From Brachypodius melanocephalos (taxonomy: Eukaryota; Chordata; Aves; Passeriformes; Pycnonotidae): a DNA stretch of 64,000 nucleotides. The stretch's first letter is position 1. Each line of letters starts with the position of its first letter. Positions 26,401-39,900 of this stretch are shown here, piece by piece. The position numbers and the translations under genes were made by a program. The stretch is taken from assembly GCA_013398615.1 (NCBI GenBank), contig VZSR01001685.1, positions 34,529,637 through 34,593,636 of the forward strand, given 5' to 3'. Below the pieces are notes generated by a model. It searched no databases and was not told where the DNA came from. It saw only the letters and a program-made list of their open reading frames with translations.

Positions 26401-29400
26401 GTGTGTGGCTGTAAGTGAACAGTAGCTGACATGGTGGTGGCTTGTTGGTGTCTCTTTGGATATGGTGTGGTTTTTTCAGTGTGAGCCATGACAGACTGCT
26501 GAAATGCCTGACACCAGCAAGAGTTGTTTTATTAATGCCGTCCCTGTCAAACACGCCTCTGTTTTGGTAATTAGTCTGGCATAACAGATTGTGTGCATCC
26601 TAAAAGCCAGCATATTTAGACTCTTGGCTCTGACATGAGGCAATCTCTGTAAATCAGCTCTTTTGGTAGACTTCTCTATTGTTGAACACTAGCAGTAGTA
26701 GAAGCAGTTTGCAGTACTTGTGTTTATTTTGGGCTTTCTGCCTTTCCTCAACAGCCACGAGCGGTCAAACCCTTTCTTTATCTTTTGAGATAAAGAGATT
26801 GAGAGATTGGAGGCCTAAAGCTATATTTTTGTGCAGGATCAGGAAGTTATACATGAGGTACAAGGAGCGTGAATAATCTTTCTGGCAGGTGCTCCAGCCG
26901 CAGTAGTGGCTCTGCTCTGCACCATACAGGATGACAGTGCCACTGCTGGCACCAACACCATCCCTAGAGGCAAACACTACACTGGTGGGCACCCCCATAC
27001 AAAGCCAGTTTGGTCTTCCACTCTTACCTGAGGAAGGACTGCAAATGTCCTCTAAAGTTTTAAAAATACCTGTGGAAACGAGCTCTTCAGAATGAGTCAT
27101 ACAGTCAAGGCTTGTTATTTAATTGGCCAAAGGCAGCACTGGAGGAGGGGATGGCTTTTGCATTTCCAGGCAGTTCCCATTGCAAGGTTTCACACTGGGT
27201 GTGCAGATGGGCACAAGGATTGGCAAGGGTTTTGAGCCATTTTCAGGTCAAACTGGGAGATGGTAACTGTCAGAATGAATATGGGGAAATGAGCAATACA
27301 GATATTGTCCTCTGTATTAAATCCTTGCTCTCAAACTTGGAAGAAACTTGGAAAATTCAATCTGGGGCCTGTCGTTATGGAAAGGCTATTTTGGCTGTGA
27401 TCACAGTGATCCTGCAGCCAGTACCTGCTCCACTAATATCAGCATTGTGCAGGCAGGATGGTTCCTCCAAGGAAGAAAGTTGGGAGTCCTTGAGTGTTGT
27501 GCTTAAATGGTGTCAACAATTTTAAGCATCCAATTTCCCAGAAAATCCCACAACTGTACATCCCACCAGCACTTCCACTGAAGGCTCCACCATGGTTGGC
27601 AAAGTGCCCCTGTGGTAGGGTTTGCTGGGAAGACTTTGTCCTGTGAGTCCTCTAAAAGTGTGTAATGTCACCTTGGAAGGAAATAATGGGGACTACTTCT
27701 CTCCTTTTCTACCGTGGCCAACCGTAGGGCATACCAGTGAAAGGAAAGGCAGACATCTGTACTAAGACAGTTAGTGGTAAACATACCTTGTAACATAAAA
27801 TCCTCTGTCAAAATTACATATTTGTGGCTGTATACATGTGGGCAGCATAGGAAATTGCAGACTGAAGGAGCCAGGAGAGGCTCATCTCTCAGAACCTGTA
27901 ACACAATGAGAAATGCAAAGTGGATGCTCTTCTGGTAGGCATGTTTCTCTGGAAAATATGGTGTTTTGAGGTGGAAATCCAATTTTGAAGTTTTGTGCTT
28001 CATTTTTTTTTTGTTTAACATCACGCCTCTCATACGTGCACAAGGTTAACAAACTCTTAATGGGACAGTGTCACTTTTCCTAGTGTGATGAAAGAAAGCA
28101 AAGAACTGGCAGCGATGATAGGAAGACACTTGCCAGCTTCAAGGTCAGCAATGGCTGAGGTCTGTTAGGACTAAATCCTGTTGCATGGCAGATCATAGTT
28201 CCTTTTGTAGGAAGCCTAGAGGGAAATACAGCTTCTTCACACAATTTCCTTTTCTCCAGCCTTCCGTGGGAACCTCTGCAATGGCTCTCAGGCTTTAGGT
28301 GAATGCATCCACATAGTTAACTTTCCAGAAATGTTGTGTATATGAAGAGTATAGCACTTTAGTGAACTCAGACTCACCAGCTCAGCACGCTTTTACACCA
28401 GTGTGTATCAAACTGCACTATGTGTTAATAGAAGAGAAAATCTGTTTTCTTTCTTCTTCTTACATGGAAGAACTCTGCCTAATCAACAGCTGTAATGCTT
28501 GCAAGTTTTCAGAGACCTCTGGCTTAGATATTTGCCAACATCACTCTTAAAATATTAGTCTCTGGTTCTCTGCATACTAAATGGGTTACATCTAAAAGAA
28601 TTCCATCTGGGGAAAAAGGAAGTATCATTAGTAACACAGCTGCAAACCTCAAGTTCTCTGTCCCATGCATCTACCCAAAGACAGAGAACAAAAGTTTGAG
28701 TTCATCTGTAAATAATAAAGCATTTCCTTCCACGTGTCAGCTACTCATCGCTCCAGTGTCTGAGTTTCAACAGCCATGGTAGACATTACTCCTTCACTGC
28801 TGCTCACACCAGCTTTCTGGGCTTCACCCACATGGCATAAAAGGTTTACTCTTTAGGTTTACTCCTAAACCACCCCCATGGAATGGGAGGACAGGCAGTA
28901 ACAGCAGCACTGGGAAAGGGAATGGCTATGACAAGGCAGTTTGTATTTTTTTTCAAACAGATTATGCTATCCATTCCCAAACCTCCATTGTCTGATGGTT
29001 GTTTTCAATTTTTTGTCATTGTAATTTTGATGGATGGTTTATGTCTTTCATGAGATGATGAGACAGGTAAAAATATTTTTTTGCTTTGTTTCCTCTCTGT
29101 CTCAAAATCAGGGGTTTGGGTTTGTTTGTTTGGTTTTTTTTTTAATATGTCCTGGATGATCCCAGTTTATTAAACTAAAAATTACTGTAAATGTAAAATA
29201 TACTAAAATAAAGACACTGAGATTTCAAATTCAACGTATCATTGGTGTTGAAATATCTTTTATCTAGTACTTAATAGGTGCTAATCTACACTACTTCAGT
29301 GAGATTTAGATTTGTGCCAATGCAGTCAATAACCAGGCAGGAATCAGTGATCATTGGCATGTAGCATGTGAAGTATTTAGGTCACAGGATTTTGCAGCAT

Positions 29401-32400
29401 TATATTCTAGGAATAAAAATGCAAGCGGGATAACAATGATAGACGAGAATGCAATCTCTGTCAAGAGGTAACGAGCAGTTTTTGTGGCTTCAGGGCCAGA
29501 TTAAAGGGATGATAACAGAGACATCCTTGCCTGCCGTTTTAATAGGTCTGAAAATAAGGCTGTTACTTAAAAGTGACATGAGTGTTCTCATTTCAATTGT
29601 TAGCCACAGGAAAGAGTCACTTAAATATTTGGTCTTCATAATACCTAAAAATAGTTTTATGGAATTAGAATTTGCTAACTTTATTTTTCCTCCTAAATAC
29701 GTTGAAATGCTAGTACAGACCTTTCTGTGTCCAAGCCTACTGACAACAGATTTGTTTTCCCAACTTGTCTTTTGTGAACATCCTGGAAGTAGTCCATGGA
29801 CCCCCGTGGATTCCCAGCTGACAAGTGAGAAAACATTTCTAGAGCAAATACTAAATCAAGTTTATTTTAAAACAGCATAGCATAAAATTGTAAAGCATGG
29901 CCTCAGTGCTTGGTACTGACTTAAACACCATAAAGTGTTGTTTTATTTTCATTATTTTTCATTCATTTTTTAGTTCTTAATCTTCACAGAATTCTTTTTA
30001 ATGGCTGTGGAGTTTTTTGTTAACTGTTGGGTTTTTCTTTTTATTCTGAGCCTTAAGGCAGTTTTCATTCCAAGTGGTCTAAGGCATCTATGTGTTTCTG
30101 AGCAACTGGGATAAAAGATGCAAGCTGTGGATGCAGAGGGGTTGTTTCTACCCTGAGTCTACTAGCCAGCTTGCAAAGACAGTGCAGTGAATGCATTTAC
30201 CTATGCAGATGCTTGGAGATTTTTGAGCTAGAATGTGCTTCCTTTGCCTTTGATTTGAGAGGATGCTTGTGTCCTGCCCGAATTCCACCAGACAAGAATC
30301 ATTTGTACTGAAACAGGCTGAACTGAGGCAGGGGGGCTCTGGTCAGAGAGGCTGCAAAGCATCTTCTTCAGGTGGAGCTTGATGGCTGATATGAATGCAT
30401 TTGGAATTCGCTGAACCATGTATTTATTCCAATAGTAAATATTGTACTGGTTCTATAAGACTGTGGGGGATAGTTTGCTCATTCTGATGGAGTTGTGCCA
30501 TCCACAGTACTAGATAGTAAATAATGTTTCACATTGTATTCTTTGCATCCTCAGAATAAAATACAGCAGATGCTCAAATTCCTGCTGAAAGCTGCCCAGA
30601 CTTCTCTTCCATTTCTGTTCTTCTTTGTTCAGCTGGTTTAAATCCTGAGAACATCTCAGCATAGTGAGAAATAAAAGCTTTTGACAGCCGAAGAGATAAT
30701 TCATTGAAAGAAAGGGAGTGAATATGATGGTGGGGAGCCTGGCTGACCAGGCACTTGCAACTTGGGCTGGGTTGGGTTAGCTGCTCATCTGTCTTACAGA
30801 AACTGAATTGTTAGAAGAACTGTCACGAGTAATTTCTGTCTTTTCTGAGTTCTGTGAGGCTGGAAGGAGCAAGAAAGCAGGGTGGTTGTTTCGAGCAAGG
30901 AAGGAGAAGTGGGTGTTTGGTTTCTGAATCCTACTGATATAGTTTGCTTCTGATACAGACAGATGTTGGAAATTGTCTAGGCAATAAATTTATTGATAAG
31001 TTAATATTTTTACTGTACACTAAAAATTCTGGGCATGGCTGTGTGATGCTTCTGTTCTCATGAAGACTCGTTTTCATTCCCTTATTTTTGCAGACTCAGG
31101 CTGTTTCTCCCCTCTTGCCCAAAGCAACTTCCATTGTTGGGAAATTTCTGCATGTAGATATTAATTTTTTCCCCCAGTTTAGCATTGGTAACATTCACTG
31201 CCTCTGATACCTTTTGGATATTGTATGCCTTTTCTATACTCACAGCCAGCCACCTGCATTTCCTTTTAAAAAAGTTTTGTTTTTTCCTGCCTGATATTGA
31301 GGAGTGGTGTGTTTTGTACCGTGATTGTGTCTGAAAGCAAAACAGGGTGAAGTGGCTTGGTCCATTGTGGCAGCTGGATCAAGAGCAGGGTATTTGTCCT
31401 GTGACAGGGAGTTGTTTTCCTATAAGGAAACAGTCTCAGCCGTGTCTTAATTACAATACCACCTATGCACCTACTAAGGCACTTCATGACTTCCTTTGGA
31501 GACATCTTTTAAAGGAATTAAGTTGTTTGATAGTGACCACACATCATCTTGAATTTCTGCTTTGGACTGCAGTCAGTTCCAGGCAGACTATGTGAGCTAA
31601 CTGCTAGCAGCACAATCAGAGCAGGTTTTTGTAAGCTTGTCTTAATAACAGGGCACTTTGCCCCCTGCTACGTATCCCCCACATAAGAGTGGCCATAGGA
31701 GGAGTAGACTTTGACCAAGAATCATGAGGGTTTTCTTTTCCTCTGTAGAAGAGAACTACAGGGGTAATGCTGTTTTAGTTCAGAGCTGTTCAGAGAAGTA
31801 TTAGGTACCACCCATGCAAAGATTTTTTACTTTGAAATACACTAATAATCAGGATGGCCTTTCTGCTTTACATAAGGAATAATTTTTTAATTGTAGATCA
31901 AATTGAAGAGTAGTGTTTTGCTATGAAGAAGCTTTAAACAGGAATCAGTTGCCAGAAAAAAATCCTACAAAGAAATCACAAATGTCTTCAACAATAATTT
32001 TAGACCTCTGGGGAAAAAGTTACCTAGTAAAGCTAGATGTGAGTCTTTGCATACAGGAGTTATCCCATTCACAGTTTGGTGCTCCTTTAGGAAAGCTGCA
32101 GTGAATGTGGGGTGGAATAAAAGGGGCAGTCAATGCCATGCAGTAATAAATAAATTGGAAACCTTAGGGACTCAGAGCAACAGAATTGAGTGCTTAAATG
32201 AGATACTGAATAGATTAATTCTGGTATAGCATTTTGTTATTTAGGGGTTTTTTTTACTTAAAAGTCCATTAATAACTGTAATATTTTCTTCAAATTTCAT
32301 GAAAACAAGCGTTGACAGAAGTGCTGGTTAAAGTTACAGGAGCAATAGTACCAGGTACCTTCTCAGCCATCCAAGATACTTGGATCTCCCAAGGAAGTTC

Positions 32401-33185
32401 ATGCTCTGTTAAGGAAGCACAAGCTGAGGTGGAGGAAGACAATTCTTAGTCTTTCTAAGCCTGAATTGTCAATTTAAAAGGTGACTGGTACCTTGTTCTT
32501 TTTTGAGCTCATTTTAACAGAATCTCTTTAGTAGGGAAGTCCTTGCAAAGAAATGTGATGATAGTCACAAGAAACCAAATTTTTGGCATGTTGGAGATGC
32601 AGTTAAATTTTGAGAGAGATGTGTTCATTTAGGAATTGGAGCATGATGCTGTTTGACCTGGCTGAAAATGCCATAATCCTTAATCAATAGCACTGTCTTA
32701 GAAACATTTGTAGTCAGTTGTTCGTTCTAACTACTACTAGAGAGTTTCATGAGGTTTGGTTTGATTAAACTCTGAGATAGTTTTTGATGCATGCTTTTGT
32801 TCCTTCTCATCTGAGATCAAATGAACAGACTTCATGTGACTGCCTATAGATTTGTATATCTGAGATCCTGACAGAGGGCTTCAATTCTGGGATTTGCTTC
32901 TTGTTACAGAAGCTCTGCAGAGTATATTTGCAAATCCTATTTATTCATTCATGCATTTAATGAGATGAAGTGTGGTTTTCATTGTGCAGCCTTGGTAGGT
33001 TTTCTTTTCGTTTGTAATGCTGTATTTTTTACAAATTTCTTTAACAACTAAGATGAATGCGTGGCATAAACGGAACGTATAAACTTCAGTGTGCCACCAT
33101 CAACTTAGAAAGTAGAACTGAAGATGAAGAGACTGCCCTGGAGAACTGTTATCTTTTTAACCATTCCCTCTTATCTGTTTTCCAG

Positions 33186-33297
33186 AGAACAGATTTGACC
33201 TCTGATAAAGATTTATACCTTGACAACAGCTCTGTTGAAGAAGCATCAGGCGTCTATCCAATTGATGATGATGATTATTCTTCTGGGTCAGGTTCAG
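33186..33297 (+). CDS. SDC2: SDC2 coding exon 2 (N-terminal ectodomain with GAG-attachment sites)
   Basis: This 112-base exon follows a pyrimidine-rich acceptor ending in CAG at 33183-33185 and ends at a GTGAGA donor at 33298. It starts in phase 0 and ends in phase 1. The translation begins RTDLTSDKDLYLDNSSVEEA and continues with SGVYPIDDDDY, clearly orthologous to human SDC2, where the mature ectodomain reads RAELTSDKDMYLDNSSIEEA. It carries the acidic cluster and Ser-Gly dipeptides that accept heparan sulfate: EASG, then three in SSGSGSG. It also has an N-S-S N-glycosylation sequon. The chain could be extended upstream to an ATG at 33057, but that stretch is intron: it lacks a hydrophobic signal peptide and the acceptor interrupts it. 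The true start codon is in an exon outside the window. One SG site appears additional to human. Confidence 0.96.
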
Positions 33298-34749
33298 GTG
33301 AGACATGTCACAAACTGATTTTTAAAAGTGTAAGAAGTAATGCAAATATTTGAAGGAAATCTGTGCAGTTTTGCTTTATAAGCTGGAGATGATACTTTCA
33401 GTGAATATTGTGAGTGCTTTGCTATTTACAGAGCACTGGGCACCCTTGTGGGCCGGGTTTTAGGTATTAACTTTCTGCTCTTTTCTCTTACTCCTTAGTT
33501 GCATCATTTCATTGCGTTATTTTCTCTCTGCTGGCTCTCTCTCTTCCCTCTGATTTCTCTGTAGATCTCCCTGGAGTTTAGAAATAAGGATTAGAGAAGG
33601 CTTAGTTCTCCCATGACGTAATACTAATTTGGCACTCTGTAAGAAAACATAGCGGCAACATTCTTGTTTTCTCTTATATGCAGTCAGGTTCATGTAAACA
33701 TGGTGTCCATTCCTCTTTTGTTGTGGCTCTTTTACATTTAGAAAAGTAGATACTGCCAAAACTGTGTGTTTTCTCTGAGGAAATTACATCCATAGAGTGA
33801 ATAAAGAAATTGTTAAATACAACACACTGAGTTCTCAGACTTAAATACTCATTAGAGACGTAGCTAGCTCAAAATTTTTCAAGAGTGTCAGTGAAACTTC
33901 CTTAATCATTTCTCTTAGGAAGTCTCTTTGAGGAGTATCTTCTATACTAGCTTGGAGACTCCAAATGTTAAAAGCTACATGCAGGATTTTCTGGTAGTTC
34001 TGGAAAAGACATTTCCTTATTGTCGTATTTGCTGAGCTGTTGTGGATCTCCCATTTATTTTCCAAGTGTGTTACTCGCACGTTTGTTATTGCATGTTTTT
34101 TTCATACATCTTGATGCTTGTATATAATTAGTGTACTTTCAAAGGATGAGCCCTTCCTCTAGTGCCTTGTCTGTGTTAACCTGTAAGGCACACATGAGAT
34201 TTTTCAGATGGATTTTTGTTGTTCTTTTCTGCAGACATCTGATTGTGTTGCCAGGCAAATCCAGGCCCATCATCATTTATACCTGGGTGATGTCCTGTGT
34301 TTTGAGAGTCCTCTGTTGGGGCAATTTGACATCCCAGTGTGATGAGAGGCTTAACTGGGCCTCCTTGATGTAGACTTCTTTGAGAAGAAATTTAATATGT
34401 CATTTGAAAAAAAATATATTAGTGAATTGATGATTTCATTCCCAGTTCCCAGGACTGTCTAAGGGCTATTCTGATCTCCAGAAAAATGTGCTTTCAGTCA
34501 TCCCATTCTGTCATGTCTTCAGGTGCTGGTGACTTTGTAAGCCTCAGAAAAGGAAATAGGTTGACAATAAACAGTTGTATGAAGAATGGTCTAGTGTAGG
34601 TTTTTTTCTATCCCTCTGTGGTGTTTGGCAGTTTCTAATATGGAAAATGCAAAATTCAGACCTGCTTTTGAAGTAGAAAAGACTACACAAGAAATGGCTT
34701 AAGATCTTATTAACCCAGGATTCAACAAAGGAAGCGCAGGATCGTGCAC

Positions 34750-35225
34750 CTGGGATCGTGCTCTGTCCAGTTCTGGGCTCCTCAGTGCAAGAAAGACAAG
34801 GAGCTACTGGAGAGACTCAGCAGAGGGGCACAAAGATGATAGGGGTCTGGGGCATCTTCTATGAGGAGAGACTGGGGAAGCTGGGCCTGAGAAGGGATTT
34901 CATCAGCACCTATAAATACCTCAAAGGCAGGTGCCAAGAGGATGGTGCCAGACTCTTTCCAGTGGTTCCCAGTGACAGGACAAGGAGGAGTGGCCATAAA
35001 CTGGAACACCTCAACAAGAGGAAGATCTTCTTGACACTGAGGGAAGCAGAGCACTGGCACAGGCTGCTCAGGGAGGTTGTAGAGTGTCCCTCTCTGAAGA
35101 CATTCAAATCCCACATGGACACATTCCTTTGTAGTTTGCTCTAGGTGACCCTGCCTTGGTGGAGGAGTTGGACTAGATGATCTGCAGAGGTCCTTTCCAA
35201 GCCTAGCAATTCTGTGATTCTGTTG
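34750..35225 (+). mobile_element. CR1 LINE 3'-end fragment, plus strand
   Basis: The block reads like the 3' end of avian CR1. It has CTCTGTCCAGTTCTGGGCTC, then a GAGAGACTGGGGAAGCTGGG-type segment, AATACCTCAAAGGCAGGTGCC, CACAGGCTGCTCAGGGAGGT and GGACTAGATGATCTGCAGAG, and finishes with TTCTGTGATTCTGTTG, the short ATTCTGT-type tail of CR1. It is severely 5'-truncated, the usual state. A little of the reverse transcriptase C-terminal coding region and the 3' UTR remain; frames across it (128 aa plus, 152 aa minus) are not functional genes. Subfamily not assigned. Confidence 0.88.
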
Positions 35226-35970
35226 TAAAAGCAAAGCCAAAAAGACAGAAACTACCTCTAGACTTCACCAAAAGTAACACCTTGTCTTTCTCTTTCTCTT
35301 TTTTCTTTTCCTGTGCTCAGCTTTGAGCCATGGATAGAAGTTGGAGTGCACTTCTGCTGTCCCTGGCAAGCTCCATTTCTTTTCCTACAGGAAAGCAGGG
35401 AAAGTCTCATTGTAGATTGAGACAGGCTGGATGCCTCTGCAAAGAGCTCATGTGACAGTATACCCAGATCTAACATTTTTGAACCAAGCAAAATTCCTTT
35501 ACTTCAAGGAATCAAAGTAGCATCTTTTCCACCTATACTTACTGCTCTCTGTTTTTTGTTGAAAATGTTCTGCAGACCATTGATCAATGGTTCTCATACT
35601 ATGTTCAGTCTCTCTCTTTACTTGATACTCGGTGATGTAATGTAATGTTTCTAGCAGAAAGAGCCTTCCCACTCAAGAGTGGTTTTCTTGCTATGTAGCA
35701 AGCATAGTCCAAGCAGACAGATCCAAGATGACAACATTGCTGACTCCTTTCTTTGCTGTGAAAATTGTTAGCTGCCACCAGGCCTATGGAGATAAACAGG
35801 AATTGTCAGCACCACCATTAATGCCCTTGCAGGTCTTCAAGCAGCATTAACATGGACAAATGTCACTGTAGGCATGACACATTTCAAACTAGAAGTTGGC
35901 TGAGGGCTTTTGGTAAGGAGTAGCATAGGTGATGGTGTTCTGTTTTTCCCTTCCCTTCATAGCCTGGGGT

Positions 35971-35993
35971 TTTTTTTTTGTGTGTGTGTGTGT
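35971..35993. repeat. Simple repeat: T run followed by (TG)n
   Basis: Nine or more T are followed by about seven TG units in intron 2. It is a probable polymorphic microsatellite. Confidence 0.75.
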
Positions 35994-36664
35994 ACATTCA
36001 GCTACTGTTGTGCATTTGCTCAAGTGTTGAATCTGAATCCATGGGTCTACAATTTCCAGAGAAGCTATGCTTGCCTTCTGATTGTCCTATATGAACAGTA
36101 GAATATCCATAGTGATTTAATTCGTCCATTGTTTCCTTCTTACAGTCTCCATCTCTGAGGAGATGCTTCAGTCTATCATCATCACTCCTTTCAGCATTGG
36201 TATTTTATATAACATAATAATAAAAAATAAAAATATTTTTCCAGCCTGTATACAACTTGAAATGCTTTTATAACTATTGCTATTTTTTCATCTGGCATAA
36301 AAGATTTTATAAAGCCTTGGTCTTGGAGATAAGTGAAAGTAGCTGCCAAGCAGCATGACTACCCATTATGTTAAGAAAAGGTACCATCTCTGCCAGATTT
36401 ATCTACTAATTCTTTGAAAAGCTGTCTGTCTTGTTCTTGTGTCTTCTCTAAAATTACTCATGGTAATATATATAAGAAAATCATGCAGATTTTTCCTTCC
36501 CCTTCTTCTCTTCCCCAACCTAACATTTCTCAGTCAATAGCAGCTTGAGTTGAGAACACTGGCTCAGGATGAAGTGTGTGTATTGTGACTGGGGACTGTT
36601 CTGGGAGAAAAGTTGTGGTGGGGTTGGAGCTTCTTTGGGAAACACAAGAGCAGAACTTTGGCTC

Positions 36665-36905
36665 TTGACCGAGAGCGAAGCTGATGTTACACTCCAGGGC
36701 CAGCAGACAGTTTGGGAGTGTGGGGCTCGAGGACAGGGGTGATGTGGCTGGGGGACCGTGTGTCAGGGTCACGAGGCTGGGGACGCTGCGGGGCACGGCG
36801 CTCTCCTGGGGGCTGCACAGGAGCCAGCACAGCTCCAGGGCTGACCCTGGGTGCTCCTGGCCTGTGTGGCAGCGTGCCCAGCAGGCACACCTCTGCTGCT
36901 GTGCT
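36665..36905. other. GC-rich, CpG-containing patch in SDC2 intron 2
   Basis: About 240 bases of clearly GC-rich sequence, with roughly ten CpG dinucleotides, stand out from the AT-rich, CpG-poor surroundings. Long frames exist on both strands (137 aa each), which is a base-composition effect. No repeat family or exon is recognised. It could be a small intragenic CpG island or an unknown GC-rich repeat. Confidence 0.4.
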
Positions 36906-39900
36906 TCCCCTGCCATGGTGCAGGCAACACAGCAAGGATTCATTTTCTATTTTCCTACTTATAAGTGCCTTTCAGATTGTCTTGGAGCGAGAACTTCTTC
37001 TGCCCACCTGCTAAACCAGCCCCAAGCATGCTTCATGACATTGACTGCCTGGTTCTCCAGGTCTTCTGACATAAAAATCTACTGTGATACTGTTTGAAAG
37101 TGTCTTTTTGATGCACTGGACAGGATTTTATAGTTGAGTACAGTTAGGACTATTCCTTTTAATCATCCTTCAAATTTTGTTGGTTTCTTTGTTTTTTCTT
37201 CCTTGTGTGAGAGCTGTCAGAGATGTGACATCCTTGCACTGTCTCAATTTATTTCAGCTGCAGCTCCTTGGCAGGGCATAGAATTATGTTTACAGTGTCA
37301 TCTCTGGGTGCCTAACACTATGTTGATTAAGGGTTGCATTGGGGACTGTTCAGTGAATGAGATAAGTCAGCTAAAAATATGTAATTTTGGTTGTGTGTCA
37401 CATTGCTGATAGAGATGGAAGGTGCTAAAGAGATGATGGTTATGTGTGTGCCCACCTTATCATAAATTTGCTTGTGGTGGTGGAACTCCCAGAGTGTGAT
37501 GTGCAACAGCAGACAAATAAGATGCCAAAAGATAGGGTGAAGTGATTGGAATTTTTTGATAGGAGGTGTTAATCACTGGCTGCTTTGCAAGTCAGTGCTA
37601 ACTACTGTGGGCTTTTTTCTGCAAAAAAAATGCTACTATATATACAGTATTTTCAACTTTCTATGCAGTAATTTATGGTGGCACAATCTTGATTTCCTGA
37701 AAAGTTTCCTCAAGCACTAAGAGTGTTAAAAAACATTCACATTCCTGTCATCCAAGGGTGGTTAATAAACACGTCACTGGGGGTTATATTAGATATTTCC
37801 AACGCTACAGCACAATTTAGAGCTATTTTGACCACTGAGTTGATGTCCAGAAGAAGTTACAGTGGATAAAAGATGGTGTGTGATGGTCAAGAGCTCTCAG
37901 CTCTACCACAGAGATGGCTGTGTGTTTAATTACTGCAGGGATTTTGTGGTGCCCTCAATAAGAGGGACTCAAAGCAGTGAACAGGCAGCAGCATAACCAA
38001 ACCCAGAAACCATCTATAGTAACAGTGATATTTTCCAGAGGAAGAAGTTCTTACACTCCAACCATTTCACAGTATTTGTCCTAACAATCTACTTGGAAGT
38101 CACGCTCTTGACACTGTAGGTTTTTCTTTCCAGTCTTAACTTGGATGTGGTGATGCTCTTTTTTGTGCTTTTTAAGGAACATGAAACTATGTGAAATGCT
38201 GTTGCTGTGTTCTGGAGAGGACTAGTGAGTGGTTTTTTGGTCCCACAGTCCTATTTACAGATAATTCCAAAAATACTACTGTCAGTTTAGCAAGGGAAGC
38301 ATCTTCTCCTTGTTTAGATCTATTCCATGCCAAGCAGAGACCTGCTTAGATAAAGCTAATTGGAAAGCAGGAACTATGGGGAATGTGTCTTAGCCGGTAC
38401 CCAAATCAGGCCTAAATGATGGTTGCTTCAACATTTTGGGGATGGTCAGAATTTCTGAGGCTGTATGGAAGAAGAGCTGGGTACCTCTGGTGCAGATCTA
38501 GTGACTAGTGCAGGGATTAGTCACTCATTTGTTGAGAGAACATGGATGTGTGTCCTCCTTAGCCAAAGAGGTTCAGACTGTAACGCTCTGCATTATGGCT
38601 GGCAGACACAACTATTGCCTGAAGCAAAGGTGGCATTTAAGGATTTGGAGGAGCAGCTGTGATTAAGTGGGACTTTTCATTTTATAAAAAGAGGAAAATA
38701 CATTTCTGTACTCTGAAGATGTGTTTTATCAGATCTCTAATCTGATAATCAATTTTAATTTCCTTGCTTGTGAAAGCTTTGTGTAATATGGAGGAGCTTC
38801 AGAAGGTAAAGTAGGTTGAGGTATCCTGTGAGCCATTATTTCTCAAAGAAAACTCTTGAGTCAAAGCCAGAAAAATTTTCCTCTTGGATGCCTTTCCACA
38901 CCTCTGTTTTGAAGCAGGATGTCGATTTTTTGATCTTTGAGTTGCATTTCAGGAAAATACCTGTTTCTTGTTGTGAGGTCTTCATTCTAGAAGTTGTGCT
39001 GTAATTTTGGTATCTCTGAAAGTTTTTCTCACAGTATTATTCTGTGCCAGTATCTTTTTTTAATGATTCTAAATTTTCTTTTCTACCATACAGAGACTGT
39101 TATAGTTATTGTCTTGTTAATGCCCCTCCTTTAAATGCCAAATGTATGTAATTCTTGATCATGACTTCAAAACATCATTATTGTGCTCATATTTTCAGCC
39201 TGTCTTCTTTCTTTAAAAAAATAAATTAAAGAATCAGTTTGGAATGAGTGAGTCATACTATTCTGTTGTAGGAGCATTTTATTTGTTAGGAACTATTCTT
39301 ATGCACATTTGCTAGATTTATTGCCCAAGGGTTACTTGGGTAACTGGTGCTTGTAATGAGCAGAACACATTGAGATTCCTAAGGAGTGGTCCAAGAATGG
39401 GTCAATTCTTTTTTTCTCTTTCAGGCCTTGCTAATAATTTAGTCTCTTTCCTGTGTCTTCTTCCTTTCACTATCACTAAAGGATATTTATTAGAGATGTC
39501 CATTACCTTATTCTAAAGGAGCCTTCATACTCCAGCAGGGCTTTGAATGTGGAGGAAATTAAATTTAAGGTAATCTTTAGGGATTTTTTTGTCCTCTTAC
39601 TCAGTTCAAAAGAAAAGGGCTCCTGAATTATGTGGAGTTTAAAACCACAATGGAATTCCTAGTGACGGAAACATAAAGTGGTAATAATGTTCCTGTAGAT
39701 AGAAACTGCTTTGTTTTTTAGAATTCAACAGATGTGCTGTAGAAGAGCAATTTTGTTGTTGAAGCAGTATGTGGCAGGCAAAAACTGTTCAGTTTGTATA
39801 GTCTAAGTAAGGGTAAAGAAGTGTATTGATTTAAGGTATGTAATTAACTGGCAATCACTGAACTGTACTTTTAGGCTTAATATGAACTGTACAACAGACA

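Larger units (their letters stand above)
12757..33185 (+). other. SDC2 intron 1, main visible part, up to exon 2; no gene seen
   Basis: About 20.4 kb of non-coding sequence shows no clear interspersed repeat. Frames above 100 residues, such as 17689-18261 (minus, 190 aa), 18316-18780, 29449-29880 and 27112-27525, lack domains, splice context or signal peptides and are treated as chance. Several stretches look dense in homeodomain, MEF2 and similar motifs and could be regulatory (see findings), but conservation cannot be judged from one sequence. Simple repeats are limited to homopolymer runs. The intron ends at the pyrimidine tract and CAG before 33186. Confidence 0.75.

Noticed and set aside
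33057..33353. Plus-strand 98-aa frame taken as a complete small gene with start at 33057
   Set aside because: Only 33186-33297 is the SDC2 exon. The upstream part is intron before a clear acceptor and lacks a signal peptide, and the downstream part follows a GTGAGA donor.
34758..35240. 128-aa plus and 152-aa minus frames near 35 kb
   Set aside because: They fall inside a CR1 3'-end fragment; any coding appearance comes from the LINE remnant or its reverse strand.
36530..37097. Two 137-aa frames on opposite strands at 36.7 kb
   Set aside because: Both arise from the same GC-rich patch. Mutual overlap on opposite strands and no homology argue against coding.
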